Of a DNA stretch of 64,000 nt, positions 43,193-50,980 are shown in pieces. Source of the DNA: CAVUAF01 sp963739375 (GTDB lineage: Bacteria; Acidobacteriota; Terriglobia; Terriglobales; Acidobacteriaceae); the NCBI GenBank assembly GCA_963739375.1, contig CAVUAF010000024.1:62001-126000 (forward strand), given 5' to 3'. A program made the translations under genes and the position numbers. A model generated the notes under the pieces. That model was given only the letters and a program-made list of their open reading frames with translations. It was not told where the DNA came from and made no database searches. The first letter of the stretch is position 1, and every line of letters begins with the position of its first letter.

Positions 43193-43196
43193 CGGA

Positions 43197-43224
43197 GTTT
43201 CGAGTTTCGAGTTTCAAGTTTCAA
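43197..43224. repeat. TTTCGAGTTTCAAGTTTC micro-repeat
   Basis: The reverse-strand form of the CGAAACTCGAAAC micro-repeat seen at 2550, 21740, 30126 and 30602. It lies at the 5' side of the glycosyltransferase gene in the gap 43193-43556, which holds no gene. Confidence 0.75.
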
Positions 43225-43380
43225 GCGAAAACCACAGAGGCCTGAGGATTTGACTGTCCCGCTGAATTTCGCCCCAGCGCACAAGAGCTGCGAGAGCGCG
43301 GCGCTGCGTCGCATTGTGACCGTACAGATCACATCTTCCTGTGACGGCGCGGGGGAGGCACCTGCGCAAGGACGCATCAC

Positions 43381-43402
43381 TTCTTGACCTGTAGGTCAAG
43401 AA
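43381..43402. promoter_or_regulatory. Perfect 10-bp inverted repeat upstream of the cytochrome operon
   Basis: TTCTTGACCT, a two-base GT centre, and its exact reverse complement AGGTCAAGAA. No T-run follows, so an operator is likelier than a terminator. It lies 155 nt upstream of the decaheme cytochrome and may bind the regulator of that operon. Confidence 0.5.
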
Positions 43403-43556
43403 AGAACACCTACTGGTGAGCATCGTCACATTCACCTGTTCATTTCTCACCGCACAATCGCATCATTCATTTACGATCAGATTTCTGGACACGCAAGGGC
43501 ACTAAGTGAGATCACAGGGTGCGCCTTGCTGGTCTGGTCGGCACGAGGAGATAATC

Positions 43557-44612
43557 ATGCAATTGCACCCGGATGGTCACCTGCTGCGCCGGGTAAAAAG
43601 GGGGCAGGCGAAGCCAGCCATGAGATTCCGAACAGCAGCCCTTCTCGCTTTTATTGCGGCTCTGGCGGTGAGCGCGAACGCCGCGTCACCGCATGCGGGC
43701 CGCGCCCTTTCCGGCGCCTTCCTCATGGGCGCCTATCCAGGCGCCGCCGAGGATCAGACGAAAGTCGCAACGCCATCGTCTCAGGCAAAAACCGCAACGC
43801 CATCATCGCAGGCAAAGGATGCGGGCGGATATGTTGGTGCGACGACCTGCCAGGGTTGCCACGACGAAATGTTCAAGGGGTTCGAGGCATCGCCGCACTG
43901 GATAACCACCCAGGAAACCAAGACCACGCACGGGGCGCGCGGTTGCGAATCGTGCCATGGTCCCGGGTCGGCGCACGTGGAAGGTGGCGGCGACAAAAGC
44001 AAGATCTTCACCTTCCTCGGGGCCAAGAGCGAAGACATCACCAAGCGCTGCCTGAGCTGCCACGAAGCCAAGGCGGAGCAGCACGACTTCCTGCGGTCCG
44101 TGCACAATGAGAACGGCGTCAACTGCACCAGCTGCCACTCCATCCACCACAGCAAGATGGAATATCTGCTGGTGAGCAAGCAGCCCACGCTGTGTTACTC
44201 GTGCCACGCGGAACAAAGGGCCGATTTCCAGAAGACCTTCCGCCATCGTGTGGACGAGGGCCTGATCAAGTGCACCGATTGCCATAACGCGCACGGCGCG
44301 CTGCGCGATCGCCAGGTCCGGTCAGCGCCCGGCCAGGACCTGATCTGCGTCAAGTGCCACGCCGACAAACGGGGACCGTTCGTCTTCGAGCACCAACCCG
44401 TCCGGGTGGAGGGATGCACGTCCTGCCACACTCCGCACTCCTCGGTCTACCCGCGCATGCTGCTCACCGCCCGCATCAACACCCTTTGCGTGCAATGCCA
44501 TGTGCAACTCCCGGTGGGCGTCCACGGCGCGCAGAACCAGTACCGGCAGGCTTGCATCGTTTGCCACATGAGTATTCACGGCTCAAACGTGAGCAATCTT
44601 TTCTTCAAGTAA
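43557..44612 (+). CDS. Decaheme c-type cytochrome, DmsE/MtrA family
   Basis: A 351-residue secreted cytochrome. It has ten CxxCH heme sites: CQGCH, CESCH, CLSCH, CTSCH, CYSCH, CTDCH, CVKCH, CTSCH, CVQCH and CIVCH. Family segments are GSAHVEGGGDKSKIF, CHSIHHSK and CTSCHTPHSSVYPRML. DmsE/MtrA proteins carry electrons across the periplasm inside an MtrB-type barrel. The start at ATG 43557 has a strong AGGAGA site; the signal helix (TAALLAFIAALAVSANA) begins later, near a second ATG at 43620. An MtrB-like gene follows 16 nt downstream. Confidence 0.92.
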   Translation: MQLHPDGHLLRRVKRGQAKPAMRFRTAALLAFIAALAVSANAASPHAGRALSGAFLMGAYPGAAEDQTKVATPSSQAKTATPSSQAKDAGGYVGATTCQGCHDEMFKGFEASPHWITTQETKTTHGARGCESCHGPGSAHVEGGGDKSKIFTFLGAKSEDITKRCLSCHEAKAEQHDFLRSVHNENGVNCTSCHSIHHSKMEYLLVSKQPTLCYSCHAEQRADFQKTFRHRVDEGLIKCTDCHNAHGALRDRQVRSAPGQDLICVKCHADKRGPFVFEHQPVRVEGCTSCHTPHSSVYPRMLLTARINTLCVQCHVQLPVGVHGAQNQYRQACIVCHMSIHGSNVSNLFFK

Positions 44613-44628
44613 AGGAAGGAGAAGAACC

Positions 44629-47379
44629 ATGGCCAATCGCAATCAAAATTCGCCGCGGCCTCTCCTTCACGGAGAAGAGCCGCTGGACAGGAGCCGACGT
44701 ATGAACAGGAAGCATGCAATCTTGGTCGCCATCCTGATGCTGGCGCTACCGCTGTTCGCCCTGGCCCAGGGCAAGGATGCGCAGCCCAAGGAGGAAGAGG
44801 ACAAAGGCCGTGTTTGGGGCGACTACACCGTGCACCAGTCCATCGAGCTCGGCGCCCACATCGCGGACGCGCAAGGCAGTAAGCCGATGTACTTCACGTT
44901 CGTCAACCTGGGCACCGGCCCGCGCATTCTGTCGCAGGAGCTGTCCCTGCGGTCGAACAGCCACGAGGGCATGCTCTTCGACAACCTGTACCTGAGCAGC
45001 TTCGGGTTCGGAGGCGACCCGGAAGGCATGTCGCGCCTGCGGCTGGAGAAGAACAAGTGGTACAACTTCGTCGGCCTTTACCGGCGCGACAAGAACTTCT
45101 TCGACTACAACCTGTTTGCCAATCCGTTGAACCTCAATGCGGGCATCGTCACCTGCGGCGCCGGCTGCGCGAACGCCATCAACCCGGCGGCACAGCCGTG
45201 GTTCACCAACAGCCCGCACCTGCAGGCCACCACCCGCAACATGGGCGACTTCCTGCTGACGGTGATGCCGGAGTCGGCCATCAGCTTCCGCCTGGGCTTT
45301 ACCCGCAATGCCAATTACGGAAGAGTGGACACCAGCCTGGAAGCTCCCATTCGCACCATCCTGACCGAGGACACCCAGTGGCGCGGGGACCGTTACCAGT
45401 TCGGGGCGGACCTCAAGCCGCTGCGGCGCACCACCCTCAGCCTCGATGTATTTGTCGAGAAGGACAAGAACGATATCGGCTTCCTGGATGGCAACGTGCT
45501 GTACGCGTTGGGCAATGCGAGTGGGCCGAAGGTCGATATTGGGGTTCTGTTGCCGCCCTTGGGTGGCACCCTGCCTTCGTGCTTTAACGGACAAACCATC
45601 CAGACGGGCGGCGTTCTCATCGTCAATTCGGGGTGCAACGGCATTCTTCTGAACACTGGTGCCGGCGGCCCTTACTTCAAGCGCGGCCATGTCCGGACCA
45701 GCATTCCGACCGGGCAGTTGTCGTTGGTGTCGAATTACTTCAGCAAGCTGGCCGTCACCGCCAGCGGCACGTACAGCTCCGCGAATTCCGATTACTTGAA
45801 CTTTAACGAGTTCATGCATGGCAGCACCTCCTCGCTCAACACCGGCAGTCCCAACACCCGTCGGGTCTCGGGCAACGCCGATCTGGGGGCGACTTACGAG
45901 ATCAACAAGAGCTGGAGCTTTTCGGAAAAGTTCCGCTGGGTCAACTGGCGCGAACCGGGCGCCTTCACGAACACGGCGTTCAACTGCACGCTCCCGACCG
46001 GCGCCCTGGCGTCGCCGACCGGATTCCCCGCCGGCTCCGTGACGCTGACTTCACTCCTCAACCCCTGCCTCAGCTCCATTCAGACCCTTACCGGCATGAC
46101 GACCGCAGGCAACGCGACGAGCGGAAGCTACCAAGTCATAACCGCCTACAACACGCTGTTAGGGGAGCGCGCGTACTTCAACACGGCGAAGTTGAACTGG
46201 CAGCCGAGCCGTCGTCTGAGCGCTTACGTCGGCTACCGCTACGCCCAGCGCCGGTTGCAGGACGGGAATGCCGCCGTCGGCGGCATTCTCAACCAGGTGA
46301 CCACCACGTTTACCAACAACGGGACCGGCACGGTGCCGACGACGCCCACGCTTGCGACCACGACCGGCGCGGTGGACACCCAAACCATCAACCTGAACAC
46401 CTTCCTGGTCGGCGCGGTGGTCCGTCCGGTGGAGGCATGGCGGATCAACGGCGACCTGGAATTCATGCATGCCGACAACTCCTTCACCAACCTCAGTCCG
46501 CGTGACCAGAAACGGGCGCGGCTTTACACCACCTACAAGGTGAAGCGCTGGGCCAGCATCAATGGAGGCCTGCATTTCGTCGAGACCCGTAACGATTATG
46601 CCCAATCGGAAACCGTCGAGAACGTTTCCGGCATCATTGCCGGCAGCGTCGGCACCCCACTGTTCCCGTCTGCGTTTGTCCCCTTCGAATATGGCCACAA
46701 GGACCATTGGCGCTACTACACGCTGGGTATGAGTCTGAACCCCAACTCGAAGTTCACCTTCGACCTGGGGTGGACGAAGCTGGACCAGAACATCAAGGCG
46801 GGGGCCTGCTTGCCGATAAGCGCCACCGCCGGCGTGTTCTCCGGCACTTCCCCGGCTCCGACTTCAGCTCCCGCGACCTGCAATAACGCTACCACCGCTC
46901 GCGCTTTGCTTCTGGACTATCAGGAGACCACGAACGCCGGCTATACAAACATTCTTTACCAGCCGGTCAAGCGCGTTACCTTTAACCTGGGCTATGAGGT
47001 CACGGGCGACAATGGCCACTCCAACTGGCTGCGTGCCGACAATGGCCTGCCCGTCCAAGTAGTGGGCGATATCTACGGCAACTCGCCCCCTCTGGCGGGC
47101 AACCCCATCACTCCTTGTCCCGGAGCGTCGGTGGCGACGGGGTGCGTCTTCAACGGTCCGTTCCCGGACCAGCCCCTTGGTCCCCAGGCCATCAACTGGC
47201 ACAAGGCGAATCTGGGGGTTGCCATTGACTTCGCCAAGGGAGTCCAGTTCCGAGGCCAGTGGAGCTACTACGACTACAACTCGAAGGACGAGATCCCCAG
47301 CCTGGCTTTGCTCAGGGTGACGGCTCCGCGTGACTTCCACGCGAACGTGGAGACGATTTCGCTGAAGTACACCTTCTGA
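44629..47379 (+). CDS. MtrB/PioB-type outer-membrane beta-barrel of an electron conduit
   Basis: About 916 residues. A signal peptide (HAILVAILMLALPLFALAQG) precedes a long beta-rich protein with alternating aromatic and polar strands ending in ISLKYTF, a C-terminal Phe signature of outer-membrane barrels. Segments like SFGFGGDPEGMSRLRLEKNK and KWYNFVGLYRRDKNFFDYNL match the MtrB/PioB family. It sheathes the decaheme cytochrome. ATG 44629 (AAGGAG site) and ATG 44701 (CAGGAG site, nearer the signal peptide) are both good. I see no N-terminal CxxC as in Shewanella MtrB. Confidence 0.85.
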   Translation: MANRNQNSPRPLLHGEEPLDRSRRMNRKHAILVAILMLALPLFALAQGKDAQPKEEEDKGRVWGDYTVHQSIELGAHIADAQGSKPMYFTFVNLGTGPRILSQELSLRSNSHEGMLFDNLYLSSFGFGGDPEGMSRLRLEKNKWYNFVGLYRRDKNFFDYNLFANPLNLNAGIVTCGAGCANAINPAAQPWFTNSPHLQATTRNMGDFLLTVMPESAISFRLGFTRNANYGRVDTSLEAPIRTILTEDTQWRGDRYQFGADLKPLRRTTLSLDVFVEKDKNDIGFLDGNVLYALGNASGPKVDIGVLLPPLGGTLPSCFNGQTIQTGGVLIVNSGCNGILLNTGAGGPYFKRGHVRTSIPTGQLSLVSNYFSKLAVTASGTYSSANSDYLNFNEFMHGSTSSLNTGSPNTRRVSGNADLGATYEINKSWSFSEKFRWVNWREPGAFTNTAFNCTLPTGALASPTGFPAGSVTLTSLLNPCLSSIQTLTGMTTAGNATSGSYQVITAYNTLLGERAYFNTAKLNWQPSRRLSAYVGYRYAQRRLQDGNAAVGGILNQVTTTFTNNGTGTVPTTPTLATTTGAVDTQTINLNTFLVGAVVRPVEAWRINGDLEFMHADNSFTNLSPRDQKRARLYTTYKVKRWASINGGLHFVETRNDYAQSETVENVSGIIAGSVGTPLFPSAFVPFEYGHKDHWRYYTLGMSLNPNSKFTFDLGWTKLDQNIKAGACLPISATAGVFSGTSPAPTSAPATCNNATTARALLLDYQETTNAGYTNILYQPVKRVTFNLGYEVTGDNGHSNWLRADNGLPVQVVGDIYGNSPPLAGNPITPCPGASVATGCVFNGPFPDQPLGPQAINWHKANLGVAIDFAKGVQFRGQWSYYDYNSKDEIPSLALLRVTAPRDFHANVETISLKYTF

Positions 47380-47423
47380 GTTCTCTTGCTACGCGAGGAG
47401 CAGTCCGCTGCTCGCGTAACTTC

Positions 47424-47457
47424 CGCCCGGTCCGCGCTGCGGGCCGGGCGCTTTTTC
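47424..47457 (+). terminator. Rho-independent terminator after the MtrB-like gene
   Basis: CGCCCGGTCCGC (47424-47435) pairs with GCGGGCCGGGCG (47439-47450), followed by CTTTTTC. It ends the cytochrome operon. Confidence 0.85.
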
Positions 47458-47485
47458 TTGTGGCGCAGGGATTGGCCGGCAGGCA

Positions 47486-48166
47486 CTAACTGGGGGCGAC
47501 ATCCTCGCCGGTGCCGGCATGATGGCGCACGTCGGCGCCGCGGATCCAATAAATCACATCCTCGGCGATGTTGGTGGCGTGGTCGGCGACCCGCTCCAGG
47601 TTGCGTGCGATCAGCAGGACGTCCAGGGCCTGCGGCAAGAGGTTGGGGTCCTTGTGCATCAGCTCCGCTAACACGACATAGGCCTCATCGTTCATACGGT
47701 CCACGATGTCGTCCATCTTCAATACCGCTTCCGCCAATTCGGCCTTGCCTTCCACGAACGCTTCCAGGGCGCGGCGAATCATGCCGGCGGAAGTGGCCGC
47801 CATGCGGGGGACGTCGACGGGAAGGTCCACCTGCGGCAGGGTGATCAGCTTGATGACGCGTTCCACGATGTTGACCGCCTGGTCGCCGATGCGTTCCAGA
47901 TCGGCGTTGATCTTCATGACGGCGGTGATGAAGCGCAGATCGACCGCCATGGGCTGCTGCATGGCGAGCAAATCGATGGCCAGCTCGTCGATTTCGCGCT
48001 CGATGGCGTTGATGGCGGGCTCGGCATCGAGCACCGTGTGGCAGAGTTTGAGGTTGCGATCGCGATAGGCCTGCGTCGCCAACTCCACCGCCTGCTCGGC
48101 CATGCCGGCCATGGTGAGGAGCTTTTCGTGCAGTTCGTCAAGTCCCTGGTGAAAGCGAGTGCGCAT
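47486..48166 (-). CDS. phoU: Phosphate-system regulator PhoU (copy 1)
   Basis: A 226-residue all-helical protein with the PhoU double repeat: MRTRFHQGLDELHEKLLTMA, DLRFITAVMKINADLERIGD and LLIARNLERVADHATNIAED. Conserved acidic ERIGDQ/ERVADH patches bind metals. PhoU relays Pst transporter status to the PhoR kinase and restrains uptake. Its ATG overlaps the pstB stop by one base, so it is translated with the transporter. Confidence 0.93.
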   Translation of the reverse strand: MRTRFHQGLDELHEKLLTMAGMAEQAVELATQAYRDRNLKLCHTVLDAEPAINAIEREIDELAIDLLAMQQPMAVDLRFITAVMKINADLERIGDQAVNIVERVIKLITLPQVDLPVDVPRMAATSAGMIRRALEAFVEGKAELAEAVLKMDDIVDRMNDEAYVVLAELMHKDPNLLPQALDVLLIARNLERVADHATNIAEDVIYWIRGADVRHHAGTGEDVAPS

Positions 48167-48927
48167 TATCCAAACCTGCCGGTGATGTAGTCCTCGGTCC
48201 GCTTGTCGGACGGGGTGGTGAAGATTTTCTCGGTCTTGTCGAATTCCACCAGGCGGCCCATCAGGAAGAAGCCGGTAAACTCCGCCACCCGCGCCGCCTG
48301 CTGCATGTTGTGGGTGACGATCACGATAGTGTAATGCTCCTTGAGCTGGAAAATGAGCTCCTCGATCTTGGCGGTGGAAATGGGATCGAGGGCGGAGGCG
48401 GGCTCGTCCATCAGCATGACCAGGGGTTCCACCGCCAGGGCGCGCGCGATGCACAAGCGCTGCTGCTGGCCGCCGGAAAGACTGGCGCCAGATTTTTTCT
48501 TCAGCTCGTCTTTGACCTCGTCCCACAAGGCGGCCTGGCGCAGCGAACGCTCGACCACGGCATCCAGCGTGCGGCGATCGCGGATGCCGTTGAGCTTGAG
48601 GCCGGCGGCCACGTTGTCGTAAATCGACATGGTGGGAAACGGATTCGGCTTCTGGAACACCATGCCCAGACTGCGGCGCACCTGCACCGGGGCCGAGCCG
48701 TTGCCGTACACCTCCATGGCGCCCACCCGCACCTGGCCGGCCACGCGGGCTTCGGGGACGGTCTCGTGCATGCGGTTGAGGCAGCGGATGAAGGTGGATT
48801 TACCGCAGCCCGAGGGGCCAATGATGGCGGTGGCGTGGTTGGCGGCGACATCGAGGTTGATGTCGTGCAGGGCCTGGTTGCTGCCGAACCAGGCATTGAG
48901 GCCGCGGACACTGATCTCCACGCCCAC
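48166..48927 (-). CDS. pstB: Phosphate ABC transporter ATPase
   Basis: A 253-residue ATPase. Walker A GPSGCGKST, the family stretch FQKPNPFPTMSIYDNVAAGL, signature LSGGQQQRLCIARAL, Walker B LMLMDEPASALDP-type sequence and the His switch VTHNMQQAARV are present. It energises high-affinity phosphate import with PstA and PstC. It starts at GTG 48927, one base after the pstA stop. Confidence 0.95.
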   Translation of the reverse strand: MGVEISVRGLNAWFGSNQALHDINLDVAANHATAIIGPSGCGKSTFIRCLNRMHETVPEARVAGQVRVGAMEVYGNGSAPVQVRRSLGMVFQKPNPFPTMSIYDNVAAGLKLNGIRDRRTLDAVVERSLRQAALWDEVKDELKKKSGASLSGGQQQRLCIARALAVEPLVMLMDEPASALDPISTAKIEELIFQLKEHYTIVIVTHNMQQAARVAEFTGFFLMGRLVEFDKTEKIFTTPSDKRTEDYITGRFG

Positions 48928-48928
48928 G

Positions 48929-49813
48929 TCAGGCAGCTCCTTGCATCATGCCGCGGGCTGCGACCAGGCGCACCACGCTCACGGTGCCGACGATCAGAAT
49001 GATGAGCACGAGGGCGCCCGCCCACGCCTGGCGGTGCCATTCGTCGAAGGGAGAGATGGCATAGACGAAGATCTGGAGCGGCAGGGCGGCGGTGGGCCGG
49101 TCGGGCTTCAGATTCCAGAACTGGTTGCCAAAGGCCGTGAACAGCAGGGGGGCGGTCTCGCCGGCGACGCGCGCAAAGGCCAGCATCACCCCGGTGATAA
49201 CGCCCGCGCTGGCGGTGCGCAGGGTGACGGAAATGGTGGCCCGCCACTGCGGGATGCCGAGCCCGAGCGCCGCTTCGCGCACCGCCTGCGGCACCATGAG
49301 CAGGATCTCCTCGGTGGAGCGGGTCACGGTGGGAATCATCATGATGCCGAGGGCCACGCCGCCGGCAAACGCCGAAAAGTGCTTCTGCGGCACCACCACC
49401 AGCGAGTAGGCAACGATGCCGATGACAATCGAGGGTACGCCGTTCAGGACGTCGGCGGTGAAGCGGACCACGTTGCCCATCCGGTTGCGTCCAAATTCGA
49501 CCAGGTAAACTCCCGCACCAATGCCGAGCGGCACACCCAGGGCGCTGGCGACCAGCAGGATGATGCCGGAGCCCACGATGGCGTTGGCCATGCCTCCACC
49601 CGCCTCGCCCACCGGCTTCGGCGTCTGCGTCAGGAAGGAGAGACTCAGGGCGCCTGCACCCCGATAGAGCAGGTAGCCGAAGATCGCGACCAGGGGGGCA
49701 AGCACCAGGACGGCGGCCGAGGCCGCCAAGGCGCGGGCCAGCACGTCCGCCAGCCGGCGCCGCCAACTGATGTCGGGAATCTGTCCCGGGCCGCGCGTGA
49801 GGGCTTCAGACAT
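48929..49813 (-). CDS. pstA: Phosphate ABC transporter permease PstA
   Basis: A 294-residue permease with six membrane helices. Typical stretches are GGGMANAIVGSGIILLVASA, PLGIGAGVYLVEFGRNR, LNGVPSIVIGIVAYSLVVVP and the EAA loop REAALGLGIPQWRATISVTL. It overlaps the end of pstC by 8 bp. Together with PstC it forms the phosphate channel. Confidence 0.93.
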   Translation of the reverse strand: MSEALTRGPGQIPDISWRRRLADVLARALAASAAVLVLAPLVAIFGYLLYRGAGALSLSFLTQTPKPVGEAGGGMANAIVGSGIILLVASALGVPLGIGAGVYLVEFGRNRMGNVVRFTADVLNGVPSIVIGIVAYSLVVVPQKHFSAFAGGVALGIMMIPTVTRSTEEILLMVPQAVREAALGLGIPQWRATISVTLRTASAGVITGVMLAFARVAGETAPLLFTAFGNQFWNLKPDRPTAALPLQIFVYAISPFDEWHRQAWAGALVLIILIVGTVSVVRLVAARGMMQGAA

Positions 49814-50840
49814 GCACCCTCGCCGGCATGCCGCGCGTGACGCTCCACACCAGCAGCCGCGCCAGCGTATTCACCACCATGGTGACGAGGAAAAGGGCGA
49901 GTCCGATTTCCACCAGCGCACTGAGGTACAAAGTGCCGGAGGCTTCGCTGAACTCGTTGGCGATGACACTCGCCAGGGTGTAGCCGGGTGCGAACAGCGA
50001 CCTGGCGATCTCCGGGCGGTTGCCGATCACCATGGTGACGGCCATGGTCTCGCCGAGGGCGCGGCCGAGGCCCAGAATCACCGCCCCGAAGATGCCGGCG
50101 CGCGCGTTGCGCAGGACGGCGAGGCGAATCATCTCCCAGCGCGTGGCGCCCAGGGCCAGCACCGCCTCGCGCTGCGGCTGGGGTACGGCCATCATCACCT
50201 CGCGGCTGATGGCGGCGATGCTGGGAATCACCATGATGGCCAGGATGACGCCGGCGGCCAGCATGCCAATCCCGTAGGCCGGCCCGCCGAACAATCCCGT
50301 CCAGCCCAGGTACCGCGCCAGCCACGGCTGCACCGTCGAGCGCAGCAACGGCGCCAGGACAAAGATGCCCCATAGGCCATAGATGACGCTGGGAATCGCG
50401 GCCAGCAGTTCGACCAGGAACGAGAGCAGGGCGCGCAGCCCGCGGGGGCACATTTCGGTGGTAAACACCGCCACCCCCAAGGCCAGCGGGACCGCCAGCA
50501 CCAGGGCCAGCAGCGAGGAAACGACGGTGCCGTAGATGAAGGGCAGGGCGCCGAATTCGCCGGCTACGGGGTCCCAATCCCGGCCAATGAAAAAGCGCAG
50601 CCCGAAGGCGCGCAGCGACTCGTCGGAGTGAAGCAGGAGTTCGGCAAGAATGAGGGCGACAACGGCGATGATGGAGATGGCGCAGGCTCCCACGCCAACG
50701 CGGAAAACCGCATCTCCAGCCCGCCCCGTGGGCCGCTGCGCCAGATGGAGCCGGATGACCGGCTCGGGCCGCGGAAGCGCCGCCGGGAGCCGCGCAACAT
50801 CGGCCGGGCGGGGTGGCTGGAGGATCGGAGCATCCATCAT
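49806..50840 (-). CDS. pstC: Phosphate ABC transporter permease PstC
   Basis: A 344-residue permease with six or more helices. It has VVSSLLALVLAVPLALGVAV, LVELLAAIPSVIYGLWGIFV and the EAA loop REAVLALGATRWEMIRLAVL. It is the first gene of pstC-pstA-pstB-phoU. A PHO-box-like repeat lies 20 nt upstream. Confidence 0.93.
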   Translation of the reverse strand: MMDAPILQPPRPADVARLPAALPRPEPVIRLHLAQRPTGRAGDAVFRVGVGACAISIIAVVALILAELLLHSDESLRAFGLRFFIGRDWDPVAGEFGALPFIYGTVVSSLLALVLAVPLALGVAVFTTEMCPRGLRALLSFLVELLAAIPSVIYGLWGIFVLAPLLRSTVQPWLARYLGWTGLFGGPAYGIGMLAAGVILAIMVIPSIAAISREVMMAVPQPQREAVLALGATRWEMIRLAVLRNARAGIFGAVILGLGRALGETMAVTMVIGNRPEIARSLFAPGYTLASVIANEFSEASGTLYLSALVEIGLALFLVTMVVNTLARLLVWSVTRGMPARVHV

Positions 50841-50860
50841 CCAGCACCGTACTAGAACAT

Positions 50861-50878
50861 TGTTAAAGGACTGTTAAA
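50861..50878 (-). promoter_or_regulatory. PHO-box-like direct repeat upstream of pstC
   Basis: On the pst strand, TTTAACA, GTCC, TTTAACA: two identical 7-mers 11 bp apart, matching the spacing of PhoP/PhoB recognition sites. It lies directly upstream of pstC. Confidence 0.65.
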
Positions 50879-50906
50879 TGACGACCGGAGGCAATCGCCG
50901 ACGGGG

Positions 50907-50946
50907 AAAAAAAGCCGCTCCCCCGGACGAAATGCCGAGGGAGCGG
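50907..50946 (-). terminator. Rho-independent terminator after the porin gene
   Basis: CCGCTCCC (50915-50922) pairs with GGGAGCGG (50939-50946); on the minus strand a run of seven T follows. It separates the porin from pstC, so the pst operon needs its own promoter. Confidence 0.85.
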
Positions 50947-50980
50947 AAGCGAGGGTGGTCAAGAGAAGCGAGTCGGGCGG

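Noticed and set aside
43381..43402. Rho-independent terminator
   Set aside because: The perfect stem has only a two-base centre and no T-run on either side, so an operator is preferred.
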